A stretch of 11,678 nucleotides of DNA from an uncultured Bacteroidales bacterium (GTDB taxonomy: Bacteria > Bacteroidota > Bacteroidia > Bacteroidales > F082): assembly GCA_937884015.1 (NCBI GenBank), contig CALGBV010000225.1:1-11678 (forward strand), given 5' to 3'. The first letter of the stretch is position 1; the number at the start of each line of letters is the position of its first letter. Shown one piece after another: positions 1 through 6,037 of this stretch. Position numbers and translations under genes: made by a program. The notes under the pieces were generated by a model. That model had not been told where the DNA came from and ran no database searches. It worked only from the letters and a program-made list of their open reading frames with translations.

Positions 1-17
1 AAAAATAATTTTTTTTG

Positions 18-203
18 TCAAGAATTAGAGAATTAGAGAATTTTTTTGGACGCGGTGCTACTTGAAGTTTGGCGCTTCGCGCGGGAATTTTAAGGGAACT
101 GCTTCGCGTTCCTTAAGCGCAGCGAAAGGCTCAAATTCTGAAGTACTTCCGTAGCACGCTGTCCAGCACGTCCGGCAGGCTTCTCAAATTCTTAAATTCT
201 TGA
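18..203. repeat. MITE-like palindromic repeat element, copy 1
   Basis: This element is a large imperfect palindrome. Its ends (18-40 and 181-203) are inverted repeats that match at 20 of 23 positions. A second inverted pair lies inside (about 49-68 against 145-164). In the centre is a hairpin: 90-99 pairs with 108-116 around the loop TGCTTCGC, with one bulged G. Bases 63-190 recur at 576-702 in the same orientation with four substitutions and one single-base gap. No transposase is encoded, so if it is mobile it would have to be moved in trans. It follows the 3' end of the minus-strand GxxExxY gene and could also shape transcript ends. The inverted repeats and second copy are seen directly; the MITE interpretation is inferred. 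There is no recognisable coding gene in 1-221. Confidence 0.75.
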
Positions 204-221
204 TAGAAAAAAACACGATGA

Positions 222-533
222 TTACTTTTTATAATCTGGCTTATTGGGAATCCATTTGTATTGCAAACTGCTTGAACCAAAATTCAGCAATAATCCAAGT
301 TGATGATTCCCAACATGAAGGTAATCATAATAAAAGTCATGTTCCAATACAACGCCGTGATATTCAATGCAAATGTGCTTTTCCCTTTCGTAGGGAATTT
401 TATTTTCGTTTAATAACACTTCAAAAGCGTCTTGATAGACTTTTTCCTTGAAGCCGCATCCCAATTCTTTATGAAGTTGGATGGCTAATCCAAGTAATTT
501 ATTACTCTCAGATGGATAAAGTAAATTGCTCAT
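222..533 (-). pseudogene. GxxExxY family protein, internally deleted
   Basis: The 103-residue product begins like a GxxExxY protein. The family signature is at G27, E30 and Y33 in the stretch GCGFKEKVY, followed by the typical PYEREK segment and the HDFYYD strand. Intact members continue from that strand into a conserved core with Asp and Glu-x-Lys, resembling a PD-(D/E)XK nuclease core, and then into a helix before the closing LGLLLNFG segment. Here D70 is followed at once by YLHVGNHQLGLLLNFG, so the core of roughly 25-30 residues is missing. The reading frame is kept and the ends look normal, which suggests a clean in-frame deletion. Members are usually about 120-135 residues (from memory). 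The biochemical role of the family is not established. Without the core the product is probably inactive. The ATG at 533 has only an A-rich leader and no clear promoter. Confidence 0.75.
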
Positions 534-570
534 TTTTGGTATTATTATTTCTGGTTTAGATGTTTTTTCT

Positions 571-737
571 TGTCATGAAGTTTGCGCTTCGCGCGAGAAT
601 TTTAAGGGAACTGCTTCGCGTTCCTTGAGCGCAGCGAAAGGCTCAAATTCTGAAGTACTTCCGTAGCACGGTGTCCAGCACGTCCGTCAGGCTTCTCAAA
701 TTGACTACGTCGAATCTTCGATTTCTCAAATTCTTGA
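571..737. repeat. MITE-like repeat element, copy 2 (altered ends)
   Basis: Bases 576-702 match 63-190 of the first copy at about 96 percent identity, including the central hairpin. The left inverted-repeat arm is absent: TGTCA at 571-575 runs directly into TGAAG, whereas in copy 1 about 43 bases lie between these two words. On the right, about 19 bases (703-721) are inserted before a second TTCTCAAATT leads to the element end near 737. This copy fills the gap between the GxxExxY start codon and the stop codon of the 87-residue gene, so the GxxExxY gene is bracketed by two direct copies. Nothing else is recognisable in 534-744. Confidence 0.7.
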
Positions 738-744
738 TAAAAAA

Positions 745-1008
745 CTATTCTTCTTCCTCAATTTTGATGTCGTCGACAGCCATTTTCAGGCTATCGTAAT
801 AGACGGCCTTTTCCATGTCGTTTTCCAAGGCATAGAGTTCGTAAAGGTTGCGGCAAGCCTCGTTCCAGATTCTCGTTTCGGCCTCGGTCATGTTGTCCGA
901 TTTCAGGAACTTAATCACTCTTTCGTATTCCTCGATGATGGCAGCCGAAGCCTCGCCGTTGGTCTCTAAAGTCTTTGCATTGTTGAATGCTATGATCCAT
1001 TCTTTCAT
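745..1008 (-). CDS. small acidic helical protein, unknown function
   Basis: I do not recognise this 87-residue protein. It begins MKEWIIAFNN and ends in the acidic tail DDIKIEEEE. It should be almost wholly alpha-helical. The segment from about residue 47 to 80 (ETRIWNEACRNLYELYALEN, then DMEKAVYYDSLKMA) resembles a helix-turn-helix pair of TPR type, but no complete 34-residue repeat can be shown. There is no signal peptide or membrane segment, so it is probably cytoplasmic. The ATG at 1008 is preceded by an A-rich leader and a good Bacteroidota -7 element, which supports a real gene. It is divergent from the ATPase gene, with about 180 bp between them. A small helical protein of this kind could be an adaptor, but nothing here shows a partner. 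Confidence 0.65.
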   Translation of the reverse strand: MKEWIIAFNNAKTLETNGEASAAIIEEYERVIKFLKSDNMTEAETRIWNEACRNLYELYALENDMEKAVYYDSLKMAVDDIKIEEEE

Positions 1009-1030
1009 ATTAAATCGCTTTTATTGTTTG

Positions 1031-1038
1031 CAAAAGTA
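1031..1038 (-). promoter_or_regulatory. predicted -7 promoter element of the 87-residue gene
   Basis: Read on the minus strand this is TACTTTTG, a full match to the Bacteroidota -7 consensus TAnnTTTG, about 22 bases before the ATG at 1008. No -33 element at the usual distance is obvious. An A/T palindrome TTTTGCAAAA lies further upstream at 1066-1075. Confidence 0.5.
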
Positions 1039-1088
1039 ATAATTCGGTTGATATGCTTGGTCGCCTTTTGCAAAAACGGACTCTTTTT

Positions 1089-1187
1089 ATTGAAAAGTGT
1101 AGTTTTTTACATGTAAATTTCATTGAAAAGTGTATTTTTGCATGGTAAAAAAATATTGAAAAGTGTAAAAACATATCGTAACAAAAT
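1089..1187 (+). repeat. three 33-bp direct repeat units upstream of the ATPase gene
   Basis: The 13-base word ATTGAAAAGTGTA occurs at 1089, 1122 and 1155, exactly 33 bases apart each time. The 20-base tails differ but partly resemble one another: a T- or A-run, then ACAT or GCAT, then GTAA. The first tail contains the 12-bp palindrome TTTACATGTAAA (1106-1117). The second carries the -7 promoter element, and the third runs into the start codon. Exact phasing and overlap with the promoter suggest operator-like sites, probably bound on one face of the helix at about three turns. Because 33 is divisible by three, the repeats also stay in one reading frame, but that frame has a stop (TAA, 1114-1116) after the first unit. 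Confidence 0.8.
1133..1140 (+). promoter_or_regulatory. predicted -7 promoter element of the ATPase gene
   Basis: TATTTTTG is a full match to TAnnTTTG and overlaps the end of the second 13-bp repeat word. Transcription would then begin near 1145-1150, downstream of the TTG at 1123. This argues that translation starts at the ATG at 1186. Confidence 0.55.
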
Positions 1188-2544
1188 GCTTTTTAGGAAG
1201 ATAGAAAAATATATAGAAAATCACCTGACTTCTGGTTCTGATAAGATTCTGGTGATTGAAGGAGCAAGGCAAGTCGGCAAGTCTTTCATCATTCGCAAGG
1301 TTGGGGAAAGGCTTTTCAGGAATTTCATTGAAATCAATCTTGTCGAGGATTATGAGGGCAGCCAGCTGTTTCGTGATGTGCGTACCACCGAAAGTTATTA
1401 TTTCACCCTTAGCATGATAGCAGGTGAAAAAATGGGCGATGCGCACGACACTTTGGTTTTTATTGATGAAATCCAGCAATACCCCCAATTTCTGACTATG
1501 CTGAAATTTCTTCGCCAAGAGAAACGCTTCACTTATATTGTCAGTGGCAGTCTTTTGGGAATCGGTTTGCGCCAAACGACTTCCATACCGATTGGAAGCA
1601 TTATCATTAAGCAAATGTATCAATTGGATTTTGAGGAATTTCTTTTGGCAAACGGTTTCGGAAGTCAGGCTATATTGCATTTGAAAGAGTGCTATTTGCG
1701 CAACGAAAGCCTTGACGAAACCACTCATCAGTACCTCATGCAGCTGTTCCGCCGCTATTTGCTGGTTGGCGGAATGCCTGATGCCGTCAATGAATATCTT
1801 GCCTCCCGAAATATTGTGAAAGTCCGTGCCATTCAGGATTCAATACACGCGCTTTATGGAGCTGATGCCGTGAAATATGAGGAAAGTGTCGAAAAAAAAA
1901 TGTATGTCAAACGGATTTACGATATGGTGCCTTCGCAGATGGAAAACAAGAAAAAACGAATGGTGATTCAGGAAATCCAAGGCAGAAAAGGTGATAGGTT
2001 CAGCAATTATTATGATGACTTTGAATACCTTATCAATTCGGGAATCGTTTTGGATGTCCGTGCCGTTTCAAATCCAACCTATCCTTTGAAGGAATCGGAA
2101 CAGAAAAACTTATTGAAATTATACCTTAATGATGTTGGTCTTTTGACCTCTGAATTGTATCGCGAGGACCTTCAGCCAGTCTTGCAAGATAAACTCAGCA
2201 TCAATTTAGGTGCTGTGTATGAAAGTGTTGTGGCTCAGGAGTTGAAAGCCCATGGACATCAATTGTATTACTACGATAACCGCAAATTAGGTGAAGTGGA
2301 TTATCTCATTGACGACCATGCACATTCCGGCATTTTGCCGATAGAAGTCAAATCGGGCAAAGATTATACGGTTCATCAGGCATTGAACAATTTGTTATCC
2401 GTTTCCGATCGTCATGTTGCGTCGGCTTTGGTGTTGTCGAATGAGAGAACAGTGAGTGAAAAAAATGGGATTACTTATATGCCAATCTATTATGTGACGT
2501 TTGTCGGTGAAAATGATAAGGAAAACGTAATGGTGGAATTTTGA
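1186..2544 (+). CDS. AAA family ATPase with DUF4143 C-terminal domain
   Basis: This 452-residue protein is a complete member of the AAA_14/DUF4143 ATPase family, common in many copies in Bacteroidota genomes. The Walker A motif is GARQVGKS (residues 26-33) and Walker B is LVFIDE (90-95). A sensor-like YIVSGS follows at about 117-122, and the LVGGMPDAV motif typical of the family is at about 193-201. The C-terminal domain ends with GEVDYLI (369-375) and PIEVKSG (385-391), which have the spacing of a PD-(D/E)XK nuclease-like core (E370, D372, E387, K389). Physiological function is unproven; links to mobile DNA or defence have been suggested for relatives. The open frame can be extended to a TTG at 1123, but that lies upstream of the likely transcription start. 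ATG 1186 gives the usual N-terminus, MLFRKIEKYI. Codon use looks more A/T-rich than in glnA next door, consistent with an accessory gene. Confidence 0.9.
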   Translation: MLFRKIEKYIENHLTSGSDKILVIEGARQVGKSFIIRKVGERLFRNFIEINLVEDYEGSQLFRDVRTTESYYFTLSMIAGEKMGDAHDTLVFIDEIQQYPQFLTMLKFLRQEKRFTYIVSGSLLGIGLRQTTSIPIGSIIIKQMYQLDFEEFLLANGFGSQAILHLKECYLRNESLDETTHQYLMQLFRRYLLVGGMPDAVNEYLASRNIVKVRAIQDSIHALYGADAVKYEESVEKKMYVKRIYDMVPSQMENKKKRMVIQEIQGRKGDRFSNYYDDFEYLINSGIVLDVRAVSNPTYPLKESEQKNLLKLYLNDVGLLTSELYREDLQPVLQDKLSINLGAVYESVVAQELKAHGHQLYYYDNRKLGEVDYLIDDHAHSGILPIEVKSGKDYTVHQALNNLLSVSDRHVASALVLSNERTVSEKNGITYMPIYYVTFVGENDKENVMVEF

Positions 2545-2564
2545 ATCGAAGACTTACACTGAAG

Positions 2565-2587
2565 AAAAGCCTATATAATCCGCTTTT
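2565..2587 (+). terminator. weak hairpin after the ATPase gene
   Basis: AAAAGC (2565-2570) can pair with GCTTTT (2582-2587) around an 11-base loop, and a T-rich run follows. The stem is short and A/U-rich, so this is only a possible terminator, placed 21 bases after the ATPase stop. Confidence 0.25.
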
Positions 2588-2623
2588 ATTTTCGCCTTTT
2601 AGTTTTTATGACGGAATAATTCC

Positions 2624-2631
2624 TATTTTTG
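2624..2631 (+). promoter_or_regulatory. predicted -7 promoter element of glnA
   Basis: TATTTTTG fully matches TAnnTTTG. It implies an untranslated leader of about 80 bases before the ATG at 2718. The leader's last 40 bases are A/T-rich, and no riboswitch fold is evident. Confidence 0.5.
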
Positions 2632-2717
2632 CGCAAAAGATACGGTTTCGGTCGTTTCGCAACGCCGGAATCCATAAATTTTGAATTTTTAAATCATTAA
2701 ATCTTAAATCATAAGTA

Positions 2718-4229
2718 ATGGACGCAAAAATTGCCATGAACCCTAATCGTCTGGTGCAATACCTTCAGAAGCCTGCATCAGAATTCACTCGCGCCGACAT
2801 CGTTCGCTACTGCGAGGAAAATGAAATCGAATTCATCAACTTCCACTATTGTGGCTGGGATGGTAAACTGAAAACCTTGAACTTCGTGATTCACAGTGCA
2901 GAACACTTGGAGAACATCCTTTCTGCCGGTGAGCGCGTAGATGGCTCAAGCCTGTTCCCATTCATCGAGGCAGGAAAGAGCGACCTTTATGTCATTCCAA
3001 AGTACAAGACCGCTTTCCGCAATCCTTTCACCGAAGTTCCGACGCTTGATATTCTCTGCTCGTTCTTCAACCGCGACGGCGAACCTTTCGAAAGCTCACC
3101 GGAATACATCCTGCGCAAGGCTCACAAAGTCTTCAAGGAAACCACCGGAATGCAGATGGAAACCATGGGCGAACTCGAATATTACATCATCGCCGATGAC
3201 GAAGGAATTTACCCAGTGCCTGACCAGAAAGGCTATCACGAAAGCGCACCTTATAATAAGTTCACAGATTTCCGCGTCGAAGCCATGCGCCTCATCGCTC
3301 AGGCTGGCGGCTTGATTAAATATGGTCACTCCGAAGTGGGTAACTTCACCCAGGACGGCAAGATTTACGAGCAGAACGAAATCGAATTCCTGCCAACCAA
3401 TATCGAAGATGCTGCCGACCAACTCGTTGTCGCTAAGTGGATTATGCGTCAGTTGGCTTATCAGTATGGCGTTACCTTGACCTTCGCTCCAAAGATTACC
3501 GTGGGCAAAGCCGGTTCAGGTATGCACGTTCACTGCAAGTTCACGAAGGATGGCAAGAGCATGATGCTCAACGGCGGCGAACTCACCGACGAATGTAAGA
3601 AAGCCATTGCCGGCTACATGGTGGCTGGTACCTCACTGCCTGCTTTCGGCAATCCTAACCCGCTGGCATTCTTCCGTTTGGTTCCTCATCAGGAGGCTCC
3701 TACATCATTGTGCTGGTCGTTCTCGAACCGCAGCGCTTTGGTGCGTGTCCCGCTGGGTTGGGTCAACAACGGCAAGGATATGGCTGCCACTTGCAATCCG
3801 CTTGAAAAGAATTCGGGCCGCGATTTCAGCGACAAGCAGACCTTCGAATGGCGTGCTTCCGATGGTTGCGCCGACATGTATCTGCTGATGGCTGCCCTTT
3901 GCGCTGCCGCCCGTCACGGATTTGAAATCCCGAACGCTCTGGAAATCGCCGAAAAGACTTATGTTGGCCTCGGCGTCAACATCCACGACGACAAGAACAA
4001 GCAAATCCAGGAAGCCCTCGAGCAGTTGCCTGATTCATGCGTTGCCGCTGCCAGGGAACTCGACAAGGACCGCGAAATTTACACCGCCAAGGGCGTGTTC
4101 TCCGATGCTATCGTCGATTACATGATCAAGTTTCTCAACGATTTCAACGACACCAATCTCCGTCAGGAACTGAGCAAGGATCCTGAGAAGCTGATGAAGT
4201 TCGTCAACGACAACATTCACGTTGGATAA
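2718..4229 (+). CDS. glnA: glutamine synthetase, type I fold
   Basis: The enzyme makes glutamine from glutamate, ammonia and ATP, the main entry of ammonia into the cytoplasm. At 503 residues it is somewhat longer than the roughly 470 of E. coli GlnA. The N-terminal beta-grasp part covers about 25-115. In the catalytic domain the metal ligands fit MGELEYY (E152, E154), HSEVG (H204, E206) with EQNEIEF, and GSGMHVH (H270 region). RLVPHQEAP (320-328) supplies the flap Glu, and NRSALVRVP (337-345) the phosphate-binding Arg residues. FEWRASDG (376-383) carries the last metal Glu. Two insertions lengthen it: about 10 residues between HSEVG and EQNEIEF, and about 20 after RVP. No NLYDLP motif is present where enteric GlnA carries the adenylylated Tyr, so control by adenylylation is unlikely. 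It has its own promoter and terminator and so appears monocistronic. This is not the much longer type III enzyme GlnN. Confidence 0.95.
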   Translation: MDAKIAMNPNRLVQYLQKPASEFTRADIVRYCEENEIEFINFHYCGWDGKLKTLNFVIHSAEHLENILSAGERVDGSSLFPFIEAGKSDLYVIPKYKTAFRNPFTEVPTLDILCSFFNRDGEPFESSPEYILRKAHKVFKETTGMQMETMGELEYYIIADDEGIYPVPDQKGYHESAPYNKFTDFRVEAMRLIAQAGGLIKYGHSEVGNFTQDGKIYEQNEIEFLPTNIEDAADQLVVAKWIMRQLAYQYGVTLTFAPKITVGKAGSGMHVHCKFTKDGKSMMLNGGELTDECKKAIAGYMVAGTSLPAFGNPNPLAFFRLVPHQEAPTSLCWSFSNRSALVRVPLGWVNNGKDMAATCNPLEKNSGRDFSDKQTFEWRASDGCADMYLLMAALCAAARHGFEIPNALEIAEKTYVGLGVNIHDDKNKQIQEALEQLPDSCVAAARELDKDREIYTAKGVFSDAIVDYMIKFLNDFNDTNLRQELSKDPEKLMKFVNDNIHVG

Positions 4230-4257
4230 TTTTTTCGGATTTTAATCATTTAATTCA

Positions 4258-4290
4258 GCAAGAGACGCCAATCACGTCTCTTGCTTTTAT
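4258..4290 (+). terminator. Rho-independent terminator of glnA
   Basis: A perfect 10-bp stem, GCAAGAGACG (4258-4267) with CGTCTCTTGC (4275-4284), encloses a 7-base loop. TTTTATT follows at once. It lies 29 bases after the glnA stop and ends just before the next start codon. Confidence 0.9.
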
Positions 4291-4301
4291 TCTAAAATGC
4301 C

Positions 4302-5993
4302 ATGACACAGGAAAAAGCGAACAGATGGAAATTGTTTCTGTGTCTTGGCATTTTCATTTGGTTCGTAACCAATCTGTTACAAGGAATTTTTACCGAGATT
4401 CACGAAGACGAAGCCTATTATGCCTTGTATGGCGAAAACCTGGCATGGGGTTATTTCGACCATCCGCCCATGGTGGGCCTGATGACTTTTTTGAGCAGTA
4501 TTCTTTTTTCGGGCACTTTGGGCGTCAGGTTTTTCACGATAATCGTTTCATGCTTGACACTTTTCGTTGTCTGGAAAATTGTTGACGAGCAATCGCCTAA
4601 TAATGGTAAAGTATTGACATTCTTCACCATAACTTTTTCCATTGTGATGCTGAATGTGTATGGTTTCATCACCACACCCGATGCTTCGCTGATTTTGTTT
4701 TCCTCGCTGTTCCTTTTGGTTTATCAAAGTTACCTGAAAGGTTCAACTTGGCCGAAAGCCTTGCTCATGGGCTTGTTGATGGCCTTGATGATGTACAGTA
4801 AATATCACGCTGCCCTTTTGCTCGCCTTGATTGTCCTGTCGAATCTGTCTTTGCTGAAAGACGGCAGGTTTTGGGTTGCCGCAATGTTTGCCATATTGCT
4901 GTATGTTCCGCATATTCTGTGGCAGTTTGAGGCTGATTTTCCAAGTCTGAAATACCATTTGGTGCAGCGCAATTCCTCATTCCGATGGAGTTATCTTTTG
5001 GAATATGTACCGAATCAGCTGCTGGTTTTCAATCCTTTGGTTTTTGGTGCTATGGTTTATCTGTTGGTGAAACATCGTCCGAAAGATGTTTTTGAACGTG
5101 GTCTGTATTTCATCATCATCGGCTTTTTTGTTTTCTTCTTTTTCAGTTCGTTCCGGGGTCATGTCGAGCCACATTGGACTATGGCTTGTGCCATTCCCGC
5201 TGTCGTCCTGATATATCGTAAATGTCAGATTGATGATAAATTGCATCGTTTTGTCAGATGTTTTGTCTTGCCTTCCATTTTGCTTGTCGTTGTAATGCGT
5301 GTGCTGCTGCTGACACCAGCCGCCGAGCGTTTGGGTTTTTATGGAAAGAAGCAGTATTACAAAGCCATCGAAGAAGTTGCGGGCGACAAGCCGGTGGTTT
5401 TTCCTTCTTCGTTTCAGAAACCATCTCTGTATCATTTCTTTACGGGAAAAGAAGCTTCAACGGTAAGACCTTATTATATGCGCAAAACGCAATTCGACCT
5501 TTGGCAAAAGGATTTGCAATGGCTGGGTGATTCCGTCTTCATTTGCGGCAATGTTTACGGTGTGGGACAAAGCTTCCATAAAAACGATACCGCTTTTAAT
5601 GGTTACATGGCTACGCATTTTCAATCGGCCAACAGGTTGTCATGTCAATTCCAAATCACCAATTCAGGTCTTGGTGAAGTGCCCGTCTTGCATCATGGCG
5701 ATACGCTTTTCATTGATTTTTCAATTGAGAATCCGTCGGATATAGCCATTGATTTTCAGCATGATGAATTATCAATGGTCATCAAGGCGCAATATCTCAA
5801 AAACAATGATTTCTGCTTCTGCAAATATGACACTAATATCGTGATAGAACCACATTCAGTTTATCATGGCCACTTGTATACCGTGGTTGGCGACGCTATT
5901 CTTGCGGGAGACAACCGTTTTGCCTTGGGCATTGGCGACAGGGTGATTTCTTCCGTTACGGATGATAGTTGCATCGATGTTGTCATAAAATGA
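4302..5993 (+). CDS. GT-C glycosyltransferase, family 39 / ArnT-like membrane protein
   Basis: This 563-residue integral membrane protein belongs to the polyprenyl-phosphate sugar-dependent glycosyltransferases (PMT/ArnT-like, GT39 type). Acceptor and sugar cannot be told from the sequence. The first membrane helix (about 11-29) is followed by the catalytic acidic motif EDEAYY (35-40) and WGYFDHPP (49-56), the usual layout of the first extracytoplasmic loop. About ten further hydrophobic segments extend to roughly residue 338, with YSKYHA at 165-170 and GHVEPHWT at 286-293, both typical of the family. Residues about 340-563 form a soluble domain, mixed at first and beta-rich from about 440, probably periplasmic. 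The ATG at 4302 lies 72 bases after glnA, just past its terminator, and no TAnnTTTG promoter is visible in that gap. Expression may rely on readthrough or a weak promoter. It is convergent with hcp and ends at a shared hairpin. Confidence 0.85.
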   Translation: MTQEKANRWKLFLCLGIFIWFVTNLLQGIFTEIHEDEAYYALYGENLAWGYFDHPPMVGLMTFLSSILFSGTLGVRFFTIIVSCLTLFVVWKIVDEQSPNNGKVLTFFTITFSIVMLNVYGFITTPDASLILFSSLFLLVYQSYLKGSTWPKALLMGLLMALMMYSKYHAALLLALIVLSNLSLLKDGRFWVAAMFAILLYVPHILWQFEADFPSLKYHLVQRNSSFRWSYLLEYVPNQLLVFNPLVFGAMVYLLVKHRPKDVFERGLYFIIIGFFVFFFFSSFRGHVEPHWTMACAIPAVVLIYRKCQIDDKLHRFVRCFVLPSILLVVVMRVLLLTPAAERLGFYGKKQYYKAIEEVAGDKPVVFPSSFQKPSLYHFFTGKEASTVRPYYMRKTQFDLWQKDLQWLGDSVFICGNVYGVGQSFHKNDTAFNGYMATHFQSANRLSCQFQITNSGLGEVPVLHHGDTLFIDFSIENPSDIAIDFQHDELSMVIKAQYLKNNDFCFCKYDTNIVIEPHSVYHGHLYTVVGDAILAGDNRFALGIGDRVISSVTDDSCIDVVIK

Positions 5994-6019
5994 AAATGAC
6001 GGCTTTTACACCGTCATTT
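5994..6019. terminator. bidirectional terminator between the glycosyltransferase gene and hcp
   Basis: AAATGACGG (5994-6002) pairs perfectly with CCGTCATTT (6011-6019) around an 8-base loop. It begins right after the glycosyltransferase stop and lies 18 bases past the hcp stop. On the minus strand the stem is followed by TCATTTTATG, so it may serve both convergent genes. Confidence 0.7.
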
Positions 6020-6037
6020 CCTTTGATTTACTGTAAT

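Noticed and set aside
200..451. 83-residue plus-strand frame near the left edge
   Set aside because: It is antisense to the recognisable GxxExxY gene and has no family resemblance.
1123..1185. Upstream TTG start giving the ATPase 21 extra N-terminal residues
   Set aside because: The TTG lies inside a 33-bp repeat and upstream of the predicted -7 element. The extra residues include the repeat-derived pair LKSV and do not resemble the family N-terminus. The ATG at 1186 is better.
1089..1187. CRISPR array
   Set aside because: Only 13 bases are conserved, there are just three copies, and the spacers are partly similar to one another. No cas gene is nearby.
1120..1728. 202-residue frame on the minus strand
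   Set aside because: It lies opposite the conserved N-terminal half of the ATPase gene and shows no recognisable protein features; it is a shadow frame.
2632..2717. Riboswitch or glutamine-type RNA motif in the glnA leader
   Set aside because: No stable stem arrangement is apparent in this A/T-rich leader, and the motif cannot be matched by eye.
4977..5435. 152-residue minus-strand frame
   Set aside because: It is antisense to the membrane region of the glycosyltransferase gene and has a low-complexity composition; it is a shadow.
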